Positions 1-8,097 are shown, counted from the stretch's first letter. The stretch is 64,000 bases of DNA from Sinomicrobium kalidii (GCF_021183825.1 NZ_CP089211.1:3888501-3952500), one strand, 5' to 3'. The notes: a model not told the origin generated them from the sequence alone. Numbers and translations are program-made.

Positions 1-441
1 CTGATTTACCGGATTAATACCGTGGAGATTACCGTACCCCCGCTCCGGGAACGGGGAAAGGACATCAAACTGCTGGCCGGTCACTTTGTACAGCTGTATG
101 CCGAAAAGTACATGAAAGAACCCTTTACCCTGGACAAGGGGTTTATAGAAAAATTAAAGGCGTATTCCTTCCCGGGGAACGTGAGGGAACTCCAGTATGC
201 CCTCGAACGTGCCGTTATTATGGCGGAGGACGACACACTCTATGCCGGTGATGTAGTGTTCTCACCCATCGAAAAATACCAGAATGCACAGGATTCCCGC
301 GAAATGAAACTGGAAACCATCGAAAAGAACACCATTCTTAAAGTGGTCGAAAAAAATAACGGCAATATCTCAAAATCAGCAAAAGAACTGGGAATAACCA
401 GGGCTGCCCTGTACCGAAGACTGCACAAGTATGACCTCTGA
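1..441 (+). CDS. Sigma-54-dependent NtrC-family response regulator, C-terminal part (5' end outside window)
   Basis: The reading frame is open from base 1, so the gene starts upstream of the window. The visible part begins with the end of the AAA+ sigma-54 activator domain (LIYRINT followed by PPLRERGKD, and later FPGNVRELQYALERA), then a short linker and a FIS-type helix-turn-helix at the C-terminus (about 35 residues containing NISKSAKELGITRAALYRR). Proteins of this family hydrolyse ATP to open sigma-54 promoters after phosphorylation by a partner kinase. The stop codon overlaps the next gene, a histidine kinase, by 11 bases, so the two form a translationally coupled two-component pair. The receiver domain and phospho-acceptor Asp are not visible. 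The signal and the target genes are unknown. Confidence 0.93.
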   Translation: MIYRINTVEITVPPLRERGKDIKLLAGHFVQLYAEKYMKEPFTLDKGFIEKLKAYSFPGNVRELQYALERAVIMAEDDTLYAGDVVFSPIEKYQNAQDSREMKLETIEKNTILKVVEKNNGNISKSAKELGITRAALYRRLHKYDL

Positions 442-1774
442 TTCCTATAAAAAAATCCTGCTGTTGCGGATCGGTATCCTTTTGGTTTCCCTGATAGCGC
501 TGGCTTTTGCCGTAAGTGCTGCCAACATATATGCTATTGTGCCTGCGGCATTGTTCAGCGCCTGGGCCTGTTATTACCTTCATAGCTTTTGCATAAAAAG
601 GTTTACGGAAGTAGACGATTTTTTCGAGGCGGTAAAGTACCGTGATTTTTCCCGGTGGTATGCCGAGAACAGGGGGCCTAAAGATATCCGTCAGCTTCAC
701 GAGGGGTTCAATGAAGTGAACCGTACCATCAAGGAGATGAATACTGAAAAAGAGACCCAGTACCTCTACCTGCAAAAAATACTTGAAATGATAGATGTAG
801 GCATTATTGCCTATAACCTGCATACCGGAAATGTTCTCTGGGCCAATGATTCACTGCGGAAAAACCTGGATATTCCGTCTGTAAAGAACATCCGGTTTAT
901 TGCCAACAGGAAACCGAAGCTGTTCCGTGAGCTGTTGCAGGCCGATCATCCCCGGGAAACATCGGTTACCGTGGAAGCCGGGAGCCAGAAAAACAAGATG
1001 CTCGTATCCAATACCGTTTTTCATGTGGGAGACGACGCTTTTAAACTCGTTGTGCTTCAGAATATCGAAGATACGCTGAACCAGAATGAGTCTGATGCCT
1101 GGAAAAAGCTACTCAGTGTCATGACCCACGAGATCATGAATTCCATAGCTCCCATTTCTTCACTTGCCGAAACATTAAAGTCGAATGTCCAGGGGGCCAT
1201 CGATAAACCGGACAAACATCCCCTGGAGATGGAAGACCTGCATACGGGGATCGAAAGCATTAAAAAACGCAGTGAGGGCCTGATGAAATTTGCCAAGACC
1301 TACCGCAGCCTCAATAAGGTAACCAGTCTGAACAAAAGTAAGATCAGGGTAAGCGAATTCTTCCGGAATATCGACAAGCTGATGTACCCTTCACTGAAGG
1401 CCAAGAATATAGAAGTCGACTATAAAGTGGAACCTCCGGACCTGGAAGTGAAAATAGATGTCTACCTCGTTGAACAGGTACTTATCAACCTTATTCTGAA
1501 TGCCGTTGATGCCTGTGAAGAAAAAGACGATGCCCGGATTGTAATCTCGGCAGACCGCCACGTGGACGGTAATGTTGTGATCGGGATAGCTGATAACGGC
1601 AGGGGGATACCCGAAGAAGTGATCGACAATGTATTTGTCCCTTTTTTCAGTACCAAGAAAAAGGGGAGCGGTATAGGACTGAGCCTGTGCAAACAGATCA
1701 TGCTGCTCCACAGGGGAAGGGTGCAGATACGCAGTGTGGAAGGAGAGGGCACGGTGGTCAGTCTTATCTTTTGA
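431..1774 (+). CDS. Sensor histidine kinase (NtrY/AtoS-like), partner of the upstream NtrC-type regulator
   Basis: A 447-residue membrane kinase. Two hydrophobic segments lie near residues 8-50, followed by a charged linker and a PAS-like region (about 110-215). The H-box is LLSVMTHEIMNSIAP with the phosphorylated His at residue 233. The ATP-binding domain has the N-box NLILNAVDACEE, the G1 box DNGRGIPEE and the G2 box GSGIGLSLCKQI. The start overlaps the end of the regulator gene, which fixes the pair as one operon. The protein should autophosphorylate and pass phosphate to the regulator. No large periplasmic loop is seen between the two membrane segments, so sensing is probably through the membrane or by the cytoplasmic PAS domain. 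The ligand cannot be read from the sequence. Confidence 0.93.
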   Translation: MTSDSYKKILLLRIGILLVSLIALAFAVSAANIYAIVPAALFSAWACYYLHSFCIKRFTEVDDFFEAVKYRDFSRWYAENRGPKDIRQLHEGFNEVNRTIKEMNTEKETQYLYLQKILEMIDVGIIAYNLHTGNVLWANDSLRKNLDIPSVKNIRFIANRKPKLFRELLQADHPRETSVTVEAGSQKNKMLVSNTVFHVGDDAFKLVVLQNIEDTLNQNESDAWKKLLSVMTHEIMNSIAPISSLAETLKSNVQGAIDKPDKHPLEMEDLHTGIESIKKRSEGLMKFAKTYRSLNKVTSLNKSKIRVSEFFRNIDKLMYPSLKAKNIEVDYKVEPPDLEVKIDVYLVEQVLINLILNAVDACEEKDDARIVISADRHVDGNVVIGIADNGRGIPEEVIDNVFVPFFSTKKKGSGIGLSLCKQIMLLHRGRVQIRSVEGEGTVVSLIF

Positions 1775-1837
1775 GAGCATTTTCTTCTGTATGTCATAAC
1801 AACATTCCAAATCGTATCAGGACGACCGATAAAGTAA

Positions 1838-1877
1838 TATCATGCTGTATGATACGATAATATCATGAAGTGTGATA
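1838..1877. promoter_or_regulatory. Tandem palindromic sites, TATCAT-N5-ATGATA, two copies 23 bp apart
   Basis: Copy 1 (1838-1854) is a perfect inverted repeat TATCAT-GCTGT-ATGATA. Copy 2 (1861-1877) is TATCAT-GAAGT-GTGATA with one mismatch. Each is preceded by TAA, so a 20-base unit is repeated almost exactly with a 23 bp period, about two helical turns. This spacing is typical of a dimeric transcription factor binding twice on one DNA face. It lies in the 365 bp gene-free gap between the kinase gene and the DUF5684 gene. The bound protein is unknown; no sigma-54 promoter (TGGCAC-N5-TTGC) was found nearby. Confidence 0.55.
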
Positions 1878-2018
1878 TACCTTGATTATAAGTTGTTTTT
1901 CATTTTAAAAAATGATAGTGACGACAGAATACCGGCCTGTTTCTGTATTTCCCGCTGTCTCGCTATCAATCTTATAAGGTCTTTGGGGGCAGGTATCAAT
2001 AACGATTTTTACGGATTT

Positions 2019-2040
2019 CCGGGTAAAATCCCGGTTTTTG
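2019..2040 (+). terminator. Short intrinsic-terminator-like hairpin
   Basis: CCGGG-TAAAAT-CCCGG followed by five T. The stem is only 5 bp but all G/C. It lies 245 bases after the kinase stop codon, and could end the two-component operon transcript or act as a leader attenuator for the next gene. Confidence 0.4.
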
Positions 2041-2068
2041 GGGATAGTGCCCAACTGGATGTTTTTTC

Positions 2069-2076
2069 TACTTTTG
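2069..2076 (+). promoter_or_regulatory. Candidate flavobacterial -7 element (TACTTTTG) for the DUF5684 gene
   Basis: It matches TAnnTTTG exactly and lies 64 bases before the start codon at 2140. No TTG is found at the usual 17-23 bp upstream spacing, so only the -7 box supports it. The tandem palindromes lie about 190 bp further upstream. Confidence 0.35.
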
Positions 2077-2139
2077 TGCCGCAATCACGGTAAAGCGTGA
2101 ATTATAAATCGAGTAACCAAAATCATAAACAAAAATTAA

Positions 2140-2532
2140 ATGAACGCAAACGAACAAATCGGGGCCGGCATCGGGCTGGTATCCATTATTATTTACCTGG
2201 CAATATTTGCTGCTACTATTGCCGGTATGTGGAAAACATTTGAAAAAGCCGGAAAACCGGGATGGGCGGCAATCATCCCGATATATAATATCATTGTACT
2301 GATCGAGATCGTGGGGAAACCCATGTGGTGGATCGTATTGTTGCTTGTACCTTGTGTAAACTATGTGGCTCTGGTTTGGCTGACCAACCTGTTGAGTAAG
2401 AGTTTTGGTAAAGGTGAAGGTTATACGGTAGGGCTTGTATTGCTTCCTTTTGTTTTTTATCCCATGCTCGGATTCGGGGATGCGGAATACCAGGGACCTT
2501 CGGCAGCAGAAGCCAATCCCGGGGTACAATAA
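2140..2532 (+). CDS. Small integral membrane protein, DUF5684 family
   Basis: This 130-residue protein has four hydrophobic segments (about residues 10-30, 43-58, 61-80 and 92-110). The signature GKPGWAAIIPIYNIIVL is typical of DUF5684 proteins, which are common in Bacteroidetes and have no established biochemical role. The C-terminal tail is short, polar and probably exposed. The gene stands between a tandem-palindrome regulatory site and a strong terminator, so it is probably a single-gene transcription unit. The annotation rests on the family signature only. Confidence 0.8.
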   Translation: MNANEQIGAGIGLVSIIIYLAIFAATIAGMWKTFEKAGKPGWAAIIPIYNIIVLIEIVGKPMWWIVLLLVPCVNYVALVWLTNLLSKSFGKGEGYTVGLVLLPFVFYPMLGFGDAEYQGPSAAEANPGVQ

Positions 2533-2561
2533 TCCCAAAGAGGTTTTTATTATATTTCAAT

Positions 2562-2590
2562 CCCGGAACCTCCGACAGGTTCCGGGTTTT
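2562..2590 (+). terminator. Intrinsic terminator
   Basis: A 10-bp stem CCCGGAACCT / AGGTTCCGGG with a CCGAC loop, followed by TTTTATTT. It lies 30 bases after the DUF5684 stop codon and just before the DUF2752 gene, so the two are probably transcribed separately or with strong attenuation. Confidence 0.8.
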
Positions 2591-2606
2591 ATTTCAGGAC
2601 TAAACA

Positions 2607-2915
2607 ATGCATTCGGATCTCAGGAACTGGTTACATCAACATTTACTGCCCTGCCCTGTAAAGTGGCTTACGGGCATGGATTGCCCCGGATGCGGTTTTC
2701 AACGCTCCCTTCTGGCACTTTTCCGGGGAGACTTTGCCCTGAGTTTTGAACTTTACCCCGCTACTATACCGTTTCTACTCCTTTTTATTACTACAGTTTT
2801 ACACAAATGGTTGGGCATGGATAAAAAAATGATCATCCTGAAAAGTCTGGCCCTTTTTGCAGGAGGTGTAATGATCGTCTCCTACATATTGAAACTACGT
2901 CATATAGCAGGCTGA
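2607..2915 (+). CDS. DUF2752 family small membrane protein
   Basis: A 102-residue protein with the family signature TGMDCPGCGFQRSLLALFRGDF, in which a CxxC pair (CPGC) sits before the first of two hydrophobic helices. It lacks an obvious signal peptide. DUF2752 proteins are widespread in Bacteroidetes and Actinobacteria and have no proven function; the conserved CPGCG motif suggests metal binding or a redox role, which is inference. The neighbouring gene is another small membrane protein, but a strong terminator separates them. Confidence 0.8.
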   Translation: MHSDLRNWLHQHLLPCPVKWLTGMDCPGCGFQRSLLALFRGDFALSFELYPATIPFLLLFITTVLHKWLGMDKKMIILKSLALFAGGVMIVSYILKLRHIAG

Positions 2916-3070
2916 CTGATTTTTACGCTCTATTTTGTGTTTGAAATATTTAATTCCACCAGGTGGGGTTAATTCCCCGATGCTCTGCGTTGAGGTTTGT
3001 TCGTTAAATACCTTACGGGCTTGCCCCGAGATAGTTGATTGCTCAGCTCGGGACAATTTTATTTCCGGGC

Positions 3071-3862
3071 TCAGGATTGTACAACTCCCAGGGTGTAAAG
3101 TCTTTCCAGAGTAGGTGTTTTACTTCCGCCTTCAGGCTCCAGGGTAATTCCGAAGCCTTCGGAAACATTGGTGTTTTCCAGTTTAAATATCTTGTTTTCG
3201 TCTGTGTCATACGCATCCAGTAGTCCGATACTGGTTGGGGTCAGAGGTTGCATTTTCAAAGACCATATCTGATAGACCATCCCTTCAGGAGGGGCCGGAA
3301 GCCCCTTGGCATCGATATAGGTAATATTTTTTTCTTTGTCCCAATATACAGCGGCATAAGCGTCCGGAGCGGCTTGCTGGCCCTGCAAAGGTACTTTCAG
3401 GATATTTCTGTTTCTAAGAACATCCAGGAGTTTTTGTGTTTTTTCGGCATTGTTCCTGGCTTCCGTGATCTGTATTTCGAGTTGAATGTTCCGGTTTCTG
3501 ACATCGTCCAGGGTTTCTTTTAATGCCCTGTTTTTATCAAAAAGGAAAAACAAACCGATCAGAAGCAATACACTCGCCGCCCAGCCGGCATACACAAACC
3601 AATGTGTCCGTTTTTTAGATAGCGGCATCACATCTGTTCTTTTTGATAGCTTTTCTTTTATGGACTGCAGCAAATGTTCCGGGTTTTCAGGGGCGATGGC
3701 ACCGGAAAGATCGATCAGGGCTTTTTCGATTTCTTCCACTTCGGTCCTGATCTCCGGATATTGCCTGAGATAATCTGTGATCTCCTTATTTTCGGCATCA
3801 GATAGTACGCCGTAAACGTATAGTTCCAGAATGCCTGAGGATATATATTCTTCCGTATTCAT
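3071..3862 (-). CDS. Anti-sigma factor, RskA-like, membrane anchored
   Basis: A 263-residue protein. The N-terminal about 90 residues form the cytoplasmic sigma-binding region (starting MNTEEYISSGILELYVYG). One transmembrane helix follows (around residues 85-108), then a coiled-coil stretch and a periplasmic RskA-type domain with YQIWSLKMQPLTPTSIGLL and a GFGITLEPEGGS motif near the end. Its start codon overlaps the stop codon of the upstream ECF sigma gene by one base (TAATG), the usual arrangement for a sigma and its inhibitor. It should hold the sigma factor at the membrane until a signal causes release. The signal is unknown; the two ferritin-like genes upstream suggest an oxidative or desiccation link by context only. 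Confidence 0.88.
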   Translation of the reverse strand: MNTEEYISSGILELYVYGVLSDAENKEITDYLRQYPEIRTEVEEIEKALIDLSGAIAPENPEHLLQSIKEKLSKRTDVMPLSKKRTHWFVYAGWAASVLLLIGLFFLFDKNRALKETLDDVRNRNIQLEIQITEARNNAEKTQKLLDVLRNRNILKVPLQGQQAAPDAYAAVYWDKEKNITYIDAKGLPAPPEGMVYQIWSLKMQPLTPTSIGLLDAYDTDENKIFKLENTNVSEGFGITLEPEGGSKTPTLERLYTLGVVQS

Positions 3863-4392
3863 TATTTTATTACGTTAGCGCGAAGTTTATTGATGCAAAT
3901 TCTGTTCCTTGTCTTTACAGTACCCAGGGGGATTTGCAATTTTTTGGCACTTTCTTTTTGTGTGAATCCCTTGAAAAAAAGTAAATCGATCAGTTTTTTA
4001 CACATGGGGCCCAGGATATCGATATATTTTTGCAATCCGATAGCATCCAATTTACCCGAAACATTATTTTCAGACTCAAGTATATCTGAGAAATAATCGC
4101 TTTTCATGTTTAATTTGCTGTTTTTGTATTCCCTGGATCTCAACCTGTCGATAGCTGCATTCCTTGCAATATTGAGTATCCAGGTAAAAAAACGCCCTTT
4201 TTCAGGATCGTAAGCGGGGGCTTCATGCCATATTTTTAAGAAAACATCCTGGAGAATCTCTTCGGAGATTGCTTCGTTCCTGATTATACTGAAAACGATG
4301 CCGTACAGGCTTCTGGAATAAAGCTGATAAATGCGTTCAAAAGCTTTTTCATTTCCGCTTTGAAGCTGTACAATTAATTGATCCTGCTGCAT
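3862..4392 (-). CDS. ECF RNA polymerase sigma factor (SigK-like)
   Basis: This 176-residue sigma-70-family protein has region 2 (FERIYQLYSRSLYGIVFSII and the ILQDVFLKIW segment, with FFTWILNIARNAAIDRLR) and region 4 (PLGTVKTRNRICINKLR). Regions 1 and 3 are absent, as in ECF factors. The downstream gene is its RskA-type anti-sigma factor, overlapping by one base. Upstream in the same direction are two ferritin-like genes, separated from it by 125 bases. The ferritin-like/sigma/anti-sigma grouping suggests that this sigma controls their expression, which is inference. Confidence 0.92.
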   Translation of the reverse strand: MQQDQLIVQLQSGNEKAFERIYQLYSRSLYGIVFSIIRNEAISEEILQDVFLKIWHEAPAYDPEKGRFFTWILNIARNAAIDRLRSREYKNSKLNMKSDYFSDILESENNVSGKLDAIGLQKYIDILGPMCKKLIDLLFFKGFTQKESAKKLQIPLGTVKTRNRICINKLRANVIK

Positions 4393-4517
4393 AGAGTAAA
4401 AAGATGTGGTTTAAATTTAAGGATTAACCGGGAGATTTGCGGCGGTATATTGAAAAGAAACGGTCTGAAGGTTTGTTTTCAGACCATTTCTCCTGTTTTA
4501 ATTATATGACAAAGCAA

Positions 4518-5360
4518 TCAGGAGGCAATGAACAAGCCTGCAATTGCAGAAGCGGTATTCCCGCTCATGGGTTCGTCATAGGACTGGGATACTGCCACAT
4601 CGTCAAATCCGGTGGCCGTAACAAGATTAACCCCTCCTTGTGAAACGTTCTCTTCACCGTCATAGACATCCTGTGTTGCTTCGGGCATTCCGGGGCCCCG
4701 GTTGTTTAATGTTATCCACCCCAGGGCGTCCTGATCCAGGTCAGTCTCCATAATACGGGCTCGTAACCTCCTGATTTCGGAGGCATGCCGTGCTTCTACT
4801 GAATGGATTTGAAGGGCAGGTGTAAGGAAAGCAGTACCCATAAGATTTGCGGCTTGTCCTTTATAGGCCCTTACACCGGTGTCTTCAAAAGCTTGTGCAA
4901 GAGCAAGCAGTTGTGCATAGGCTACTTCCTGTCCTGTTCCGTTTTCGTTAAAGGGGTCAAACATCCCTCCTGAGGTAAAGTCGAATGTAGGGGATTCCAC
5001 GGCTTCATCACCAAGTCCGGCGATCAGGAAATCGACATGCGCCGATTCATGTTTTGAAATTTGTTCATAGATTGCTTCGGCTCTGCTTCCTCCGGGCAAC
5101 ACACCGGAATCCAGTGCTTTGAGGTAAAATTCGGCTTCGAGGTATTCCAGGGTCAATGCAAGTTGAAGTGCACCAATAGCGGCGTTCTGATCCTGAAAGG
5201 CAAAAGTTTTTGAGGAGGAAGTTGCCAGCCCGAATGGAATGGCAGCCATTGCCGCTTTTTTACCGAGAACACCGAACGTGCTGAACGCCTCTCTTCTTGA
5301 AGAAGTTTTAGCAAGGAGATTTTCGGAAGTAAATGCTTCCAGAAATTTTATGATTTCCAT
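4518..5360 (-). CDS. Exported ferritin-like domain protein (DUF/Ferritin_2 family)
   Basis: A 280-residue protein. An N-terminal twin-arginine-like motif (SRREAF, Arg 22-23) is followed by a hydrophobic stretch AAMAAIPFGLA, so it is likely exported. The body has helices carrying the di-iron-type motifs EYLEAEFY, KHESAHVDFL, AFEDTGVRAY and SVEARHASEIRRL, giving Glu and His ligands in the four-helix ferritin-like order. It belongs to the desiccation-related PCC13-62-like family, whose activity is not established. It follows its paralogue by only 29 bases, so the two form one operon. The tail after residue 215 is Asp/Glu-rich and variable. Iron binding is inferred from the motifs. Confidence 0.85.
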   Translation of the reverse strand: MEIIKFLEAFTSENLLAKTSSRREAFSTFGVLGKKAAMAAIPFGLATSSSKTFAFQDQNAAIGALQLALTLEYLEAEFYLKALDSGVLPGGSRAEAIYEQISKHESAHVDFLIAGLGDEAVESPTFDFTSGGMFDPFNENGTGQEVAYAQLLALAQAFEDTGVRAYKGQAANLMGTAFLTPALQIHSVEARHASEIRRLRARIMETDLDQDALGWITLNNRGPGMPEATQDVYDGEENVSQGGVNLVTATGFDDVAVSQSYDEPMSGNTASAIAGLFIAS

Positions 5361-5389
5361 AATTTGATTTTTAAGTTAACTGTAAAGGA

Positions 5390-6127
5390 TTATTCTTTCG
5401 GTAACCGGTTGGCAGTAAACTCGGTTTTTATAAACCCGGTTTGCCCCACGGCATCCAGAATTTCAGAAGGCGGTTTGGCAAGATCCAGACCATTGACATC
5501 AATGATATCATCACCGGCAAAGGCTTTGGCATCGTCCATATAAAGTGACCTTATGGCTGCGGCATGTCTTGCTTCCACAGATACTATTTTACCGGCTATA
5601 ACGAGATAATCCGGGGTTTGAAGAAAGGTCCCGGCCCCATTGTAGGCGGCTACCCCGGTGTCTTCAAGCACCCTCGCCGTGGCCAGGACCGAATCTCTGT
5701 TATTGAAATCGACTGAAGTAAAGTCAAATTCAAGTTCGGGCAACACCTTGTTTGTGTCCCCGTTTACGGCAGCGGTAATGGCAGCTTTGAAGAATTCGCG
5801 GTGAATAACCTCGTGCTTATAGAGATCTTCCAGCACGAGTTTTTCTTCAGCGCTGGCATTCATCCAGTAAGAACCGTCCATCACCCTGGTATAAAATGCG
5901 GCTTCAAGTTGTTCAAGGGCATAGGCATAGTTCAGGATTCCGAGGTCACCGCTCCCGAGGTCAAAAATTTCATCGGGATCTGTAAAACCGTCGTCATCGT
6001 TATTACAGGATAATAAAAGACTGGTGCCTACAACAGCCAGTCCACCTATTTTCAGGAATTGCCTCCTGGAATTGGTGTTCTCATTTTTAGCTTCCTGTAA
6101 ATTTACTTTAGCAGGTGTTGTTTCCAT
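5390..6127 (-). CDS. Exported ferritin-like lipoprotein with Tat signal
   Basis: A 245-residue paralogue of the next gene. A clear Tat signal (SRRQFLKIGG, Arg 21-22) leads to a lipobox LLLSC with the lipidated Cys at residue 41, so it is a Tat-exported lipoprotein. Ferritin-like ligand motifs appear in the same order: YALEQLEAAFY, LYKHEVIHREFF, RVLEDTGVAAY and VSVEARHAAAIRSL. Tat export is used for proteins folded with a metal cofactor, which fits a di-iron centre, though no metal is proven. It is the first gene of the operon ferritin-like / ferritin-like / (gap) / ECF sigma / anti-sigma. The 270 bp upstream to the next divergent gene are AT-rich and should contain its promoter; no exact TAnnTTTG match was recognised. 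Confidence 0.87.
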   Translation of the reverse strand: METTPAKVNLQEAKNENTNSRRQFLKIGGLAVVGTSLLLSCNNDDDGFTDPDEIFDLGSGDLGILNYAYALEQLEAAFYTRVMDGSYWMNASAEEKLVLEDLYKHEVIHREFFKAAITAAVNGDTNKVLPELEFDFTSVDFNNRDSVLATARVLEDTGVAAYNGAGTFLQTPDYLVIAGKIVSVEARHAAAIRSLYMDDAKAFAGDDIIDVNGLDLAKPPSEILDAVGQTGFIKTEFTANRLPKE

Positions 6128-6397
6128 AATTCCATATTTTTAGATGTGCGAGGCTTACGTAATAAAACAGGATGCCGGTTTCATAATAAATGTTAAAATT
6201 ATGTTAAAAATAAATTCTGAATATAATAAGAAGTCTTTTCCCGGACTGTCTGATAGCATTATTTACAGGCAAAAAGTATAGGAAAAAAGTGTTATTAACT
6301 ATTTAGTAATGCTGACAGCCTGATAAATTCAAACGAAAGGTATAACTTGCAAGTAATAACAATTTAACCTACAAGTAAAACTTCAAATTTAACACAC

Positions 6398-6820
6398 ATG
6401 AAAAACTTATTCTTGCTCGCTGTTATGGTCTTCACCGTATCTTTTGCCGGCTATGGCAATGCTGTAACGAAAAAAACTGCGGATGACCAGGTAAATCCCG
6501 TACAAACATATAACATACGTTTGGGGCTGGTCACCACTTCAGGTACCCCGACACTTTCGGGAAGTTATGATCTGGGCGGATTTTACGCAAAGAACATTGA
6601 AACGGGTACGTATTATTATTCGTATCCGAACCGGGTAAACGGTTTTCTGCAATTACCTGCTTTTATACATAACCTGCCCGAAGGTACTTATGAATTCGGT
6701 GCGTTTCAGGGACAAGGCGGATGGATGGCGGTAAGCCCTAAAACGGTTACTGTTTCTTCCGGTATGGAAGATGCTGACGGATACATCACCATTTACCTCG
6801 ATATTGCCTGGGAAGAATAG
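6398..6820 (+). CDS. Small secreted protein of unknown function
   Basis: A 140-residue protein with a Sec signal peptide (MKNLFLLAVMVFTVSFAGYG, cleavage probably near residue 22). The mature part is short, rich in Gly, Tyr and Thr, and looks like a single beta-sandwich: strand-like blocks around NIRLGLVTTS, GSYDLGGFYA, GTYYYSYPNR and GYITIYLDIAWEE. The pattern LPEGTYEFGAFQ resembles surface carbohydrate or carboxypeptidase-regulatory-like folds, but no family is recognised. No cysteines are seen in the mature part and no sorting domain at the C-terminus. It is a single gene ended by a strong terminator, transcribed away from the ferritin operon. Confidence 0.72.
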   Translation: MKNLFLLAVMVFTVSFAGYGNAVTKKTADDQVNPVQTYNIRLGLVTTSGTPTLSGSYDLGGFYAKNIETGTYYYSYPNRVNGFLQLPAFIHNLPEGTYEFGAFQGQGGWMAVSPKTVTVSSGMEDADGYITIYLDIAWEE

Positions 6821-6848
6821 TCCTGATTTTATACTTTTTCCTAAAAAT

Positions 6849-6875
6849 AAACCCGTTGATTTTCAACGGGTTTTT
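6849..6875 (+). terminator. Intrinsic terminator
   Basis: Stem CCCGTTGA / TCAACGGG with a TTT loop, preceded by an A-run and followed by five T. It ends the small secreted-protein gene and, because of the flanking A and T runs, may also serve the convergent panE-like gene. Confidence 0.85.
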
Positions 6876-6933
6876 GAGTTATTTCAATTATGAATGTGTC
6901 AGGTGCATGTACCCGACAGGGATTTTTATAATG

Positions 6934-7863
6934 CTATGTATGATTCCCGGCCTTTTTTTCCATGGGGAGCAAACATTGGTAGATCATCTCATTGACCGGA
7001 ACAGGAATGTCGAACTTTCCGGCCTCTTTGACAACGTAACCATTAAAATTTTCCAGTTCTGAAGGTTTACCGGACATAATATCACGTTGTGTCGATGCAG
7101 TGCTTTCGGGGTCCTGCCCGTCAATGATCTCGAACACTTTCTCTACGTCGGCCTGTGTCAGGTTTATTTGTTTGGCCTGTGCCAGTTTGAGGATCTCATT
7201 GGCTGTATCGCGCATCATTTGATATAGATAAGGGCTTTTCCGCATAGTTCCGACAGGTACCCTGGTAAGACCTCCCAAACCGCTGATGGTAGTAATAAAC
7301 ATGAATTTTCTCCATATCTCACGATGGATGTCCTCCGGGATTCGACTGTTTATTCCGGCTTCTTCAAAAACATCCTTGATGCGCAAAGCACGTGCGGATT
7401 TCCGGTTGTTTAACTCTCCGAAGCTCAGGATAGGGTCGAACGCAGCATGACGAATGATTCCGGGAGATTCGATAAAACTAATCACGTTACAAAATCCGGC
7501 TAAAATTTGATGTTCCGGGATGTGCTTTTTTATCTTATCGGGATTATCGGCACCGTTTTGAAGCGGTAAAACAATGGTTTCACTATTGAGATAAGGAGAT
7601 AGTGTTTTGGCAGTTTCGGTCAGTTGCCAGCTTTTAACCCCCAATAGGATGAGGTGCGGGGAAGGGGTTTCATCCGGTCGGTCCGTAGCAATATCGGGGC
7701 GGACCAGAAAATCTCCCTGGAAGCTGTTTACTTTGAGCCCGTTTTTCCGGATGGCTTCCAGGTGCTTCCCGCGTGCAATAAAAGTGGTGTGATGTGCTGT
7801 GGTAGCCAGTTTACCACCAAAATAACCGCCGACACCTCCAATACCGTAAACTAAAATATTCAT
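6934..7863 (-). CDS. panE: 2-dehydropantoate 2-reductase (ketopantoate reductase, PanE/ApbA family)
   Basis: A 309-residue NADP-dependent reductase. The N-terminus is a Rossmann fold with VYGIGGVGGYFGGKLA; the middle has LGVKSWQL and PLQNGADNPD; the C-terminal helical domain has the catalytic-Lys region HREIWRKFMF. It would reduce ketopantoate to pantoate in pantothenate and CoA synthesis. Length is normal for the family. It is a single gene with a convergent neighbour, and an exact -7 box lies 27 bases upstream of its start. PanE/ApbA homologues sometimes act on other 2-oxo acids, and panB/panC are not in the window, so the physiological substrate is inferred from the family. Confidence 0.86.
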   Translation of the reverse strand: MNILVYGIGGVGGYFGGKLATTAHHTTFIARGKHLEAIRKNGLKVNSFQGDFLVRPDIATDRPDETPSPHLILLGVKSWQLTETAKTLSPYLNSETIVLPLQNGADNPDKIKKHIPEHQILAGFCNVISFIESPGIIRHAAFDPILSFGELNNRKSARALRIKDVFEEAGINSRIPEDIHREIWRKFMFITTISGLGGLTRVPVGTMRKSPYLYQMMRDTANEILKLAQAKQINLTQADVEKVFEIIDGQDPESTASTQRDIMSGKPSELENFNGYVVKEAGKFDIPVPVNEMIYQCLLPMEKKAGNHT

Positions 7864-7889
7864 GATGTTTTATATATGATATAAGGATA

Positions 7890-7897
7890 CAAATATA
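7890..7897 (-). promoter_or_regulatory. -7 promoter element of the panE-like gene
   Basis: On the minus strand this reads TATATTTG, an exact TAnnTTTG match. A TTTG occurs 16 bp upstream (7914-7917), slightly closer than the usual 17-23 bp spacing. Confidence 0.5.
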
Positions 7898-8054
7898 AGG
7901 ATCAAATGTTTTTCAAACAGGCTTAACGAGGTTTCATCATCCGACTTGTCGTATGCGGAAATTGTGGTAATGGAACCTGATTTTGTTGAATTTGCACGGT
8001 TTTGATCCCTTTTTTTGTGAGCACACAATTTGTTCGCAAAACCAGAAAAAACAA

Positions 8055-8089
8055 AAACGCAATCACCTTATTTAAAGATAATTGCGTTT
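8055..8089 (-). terminator. Terminator after tRNA-Ser
   Basis: Inverted repeat AAACGCAAT / ATTGCGTTT with a 17-base AT-rich loop. On the minus strand the stem is followed by a T-rich tract (TTGTTTTTT). It begins about 10 bases beyond the 3' end of the tRNA. Confidence 0.7.
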
Positions 8090-8097
8090 GAAATCTG

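Noticed and set aside
1872..2093. 73-codon frame in the gap before the DUF5684 gene
   Set aside because: It starts inside the tandem-palindrome region and crosses a terminator-like hairpin; no protein features.
1775..2139. Sigma-54 promoter expected near the NtrC/kinase pair
   Set aside because: No TGGCAC-N5-TTGC match was found in this gap.
2946..3052. Hairpin CCCGAG/CTCGGG and surrounding repeat-like words as a terminator
   Set aside because: No T-run of useful length and no gene ends properly next to it; it looks like a decayed dispersed repeat.
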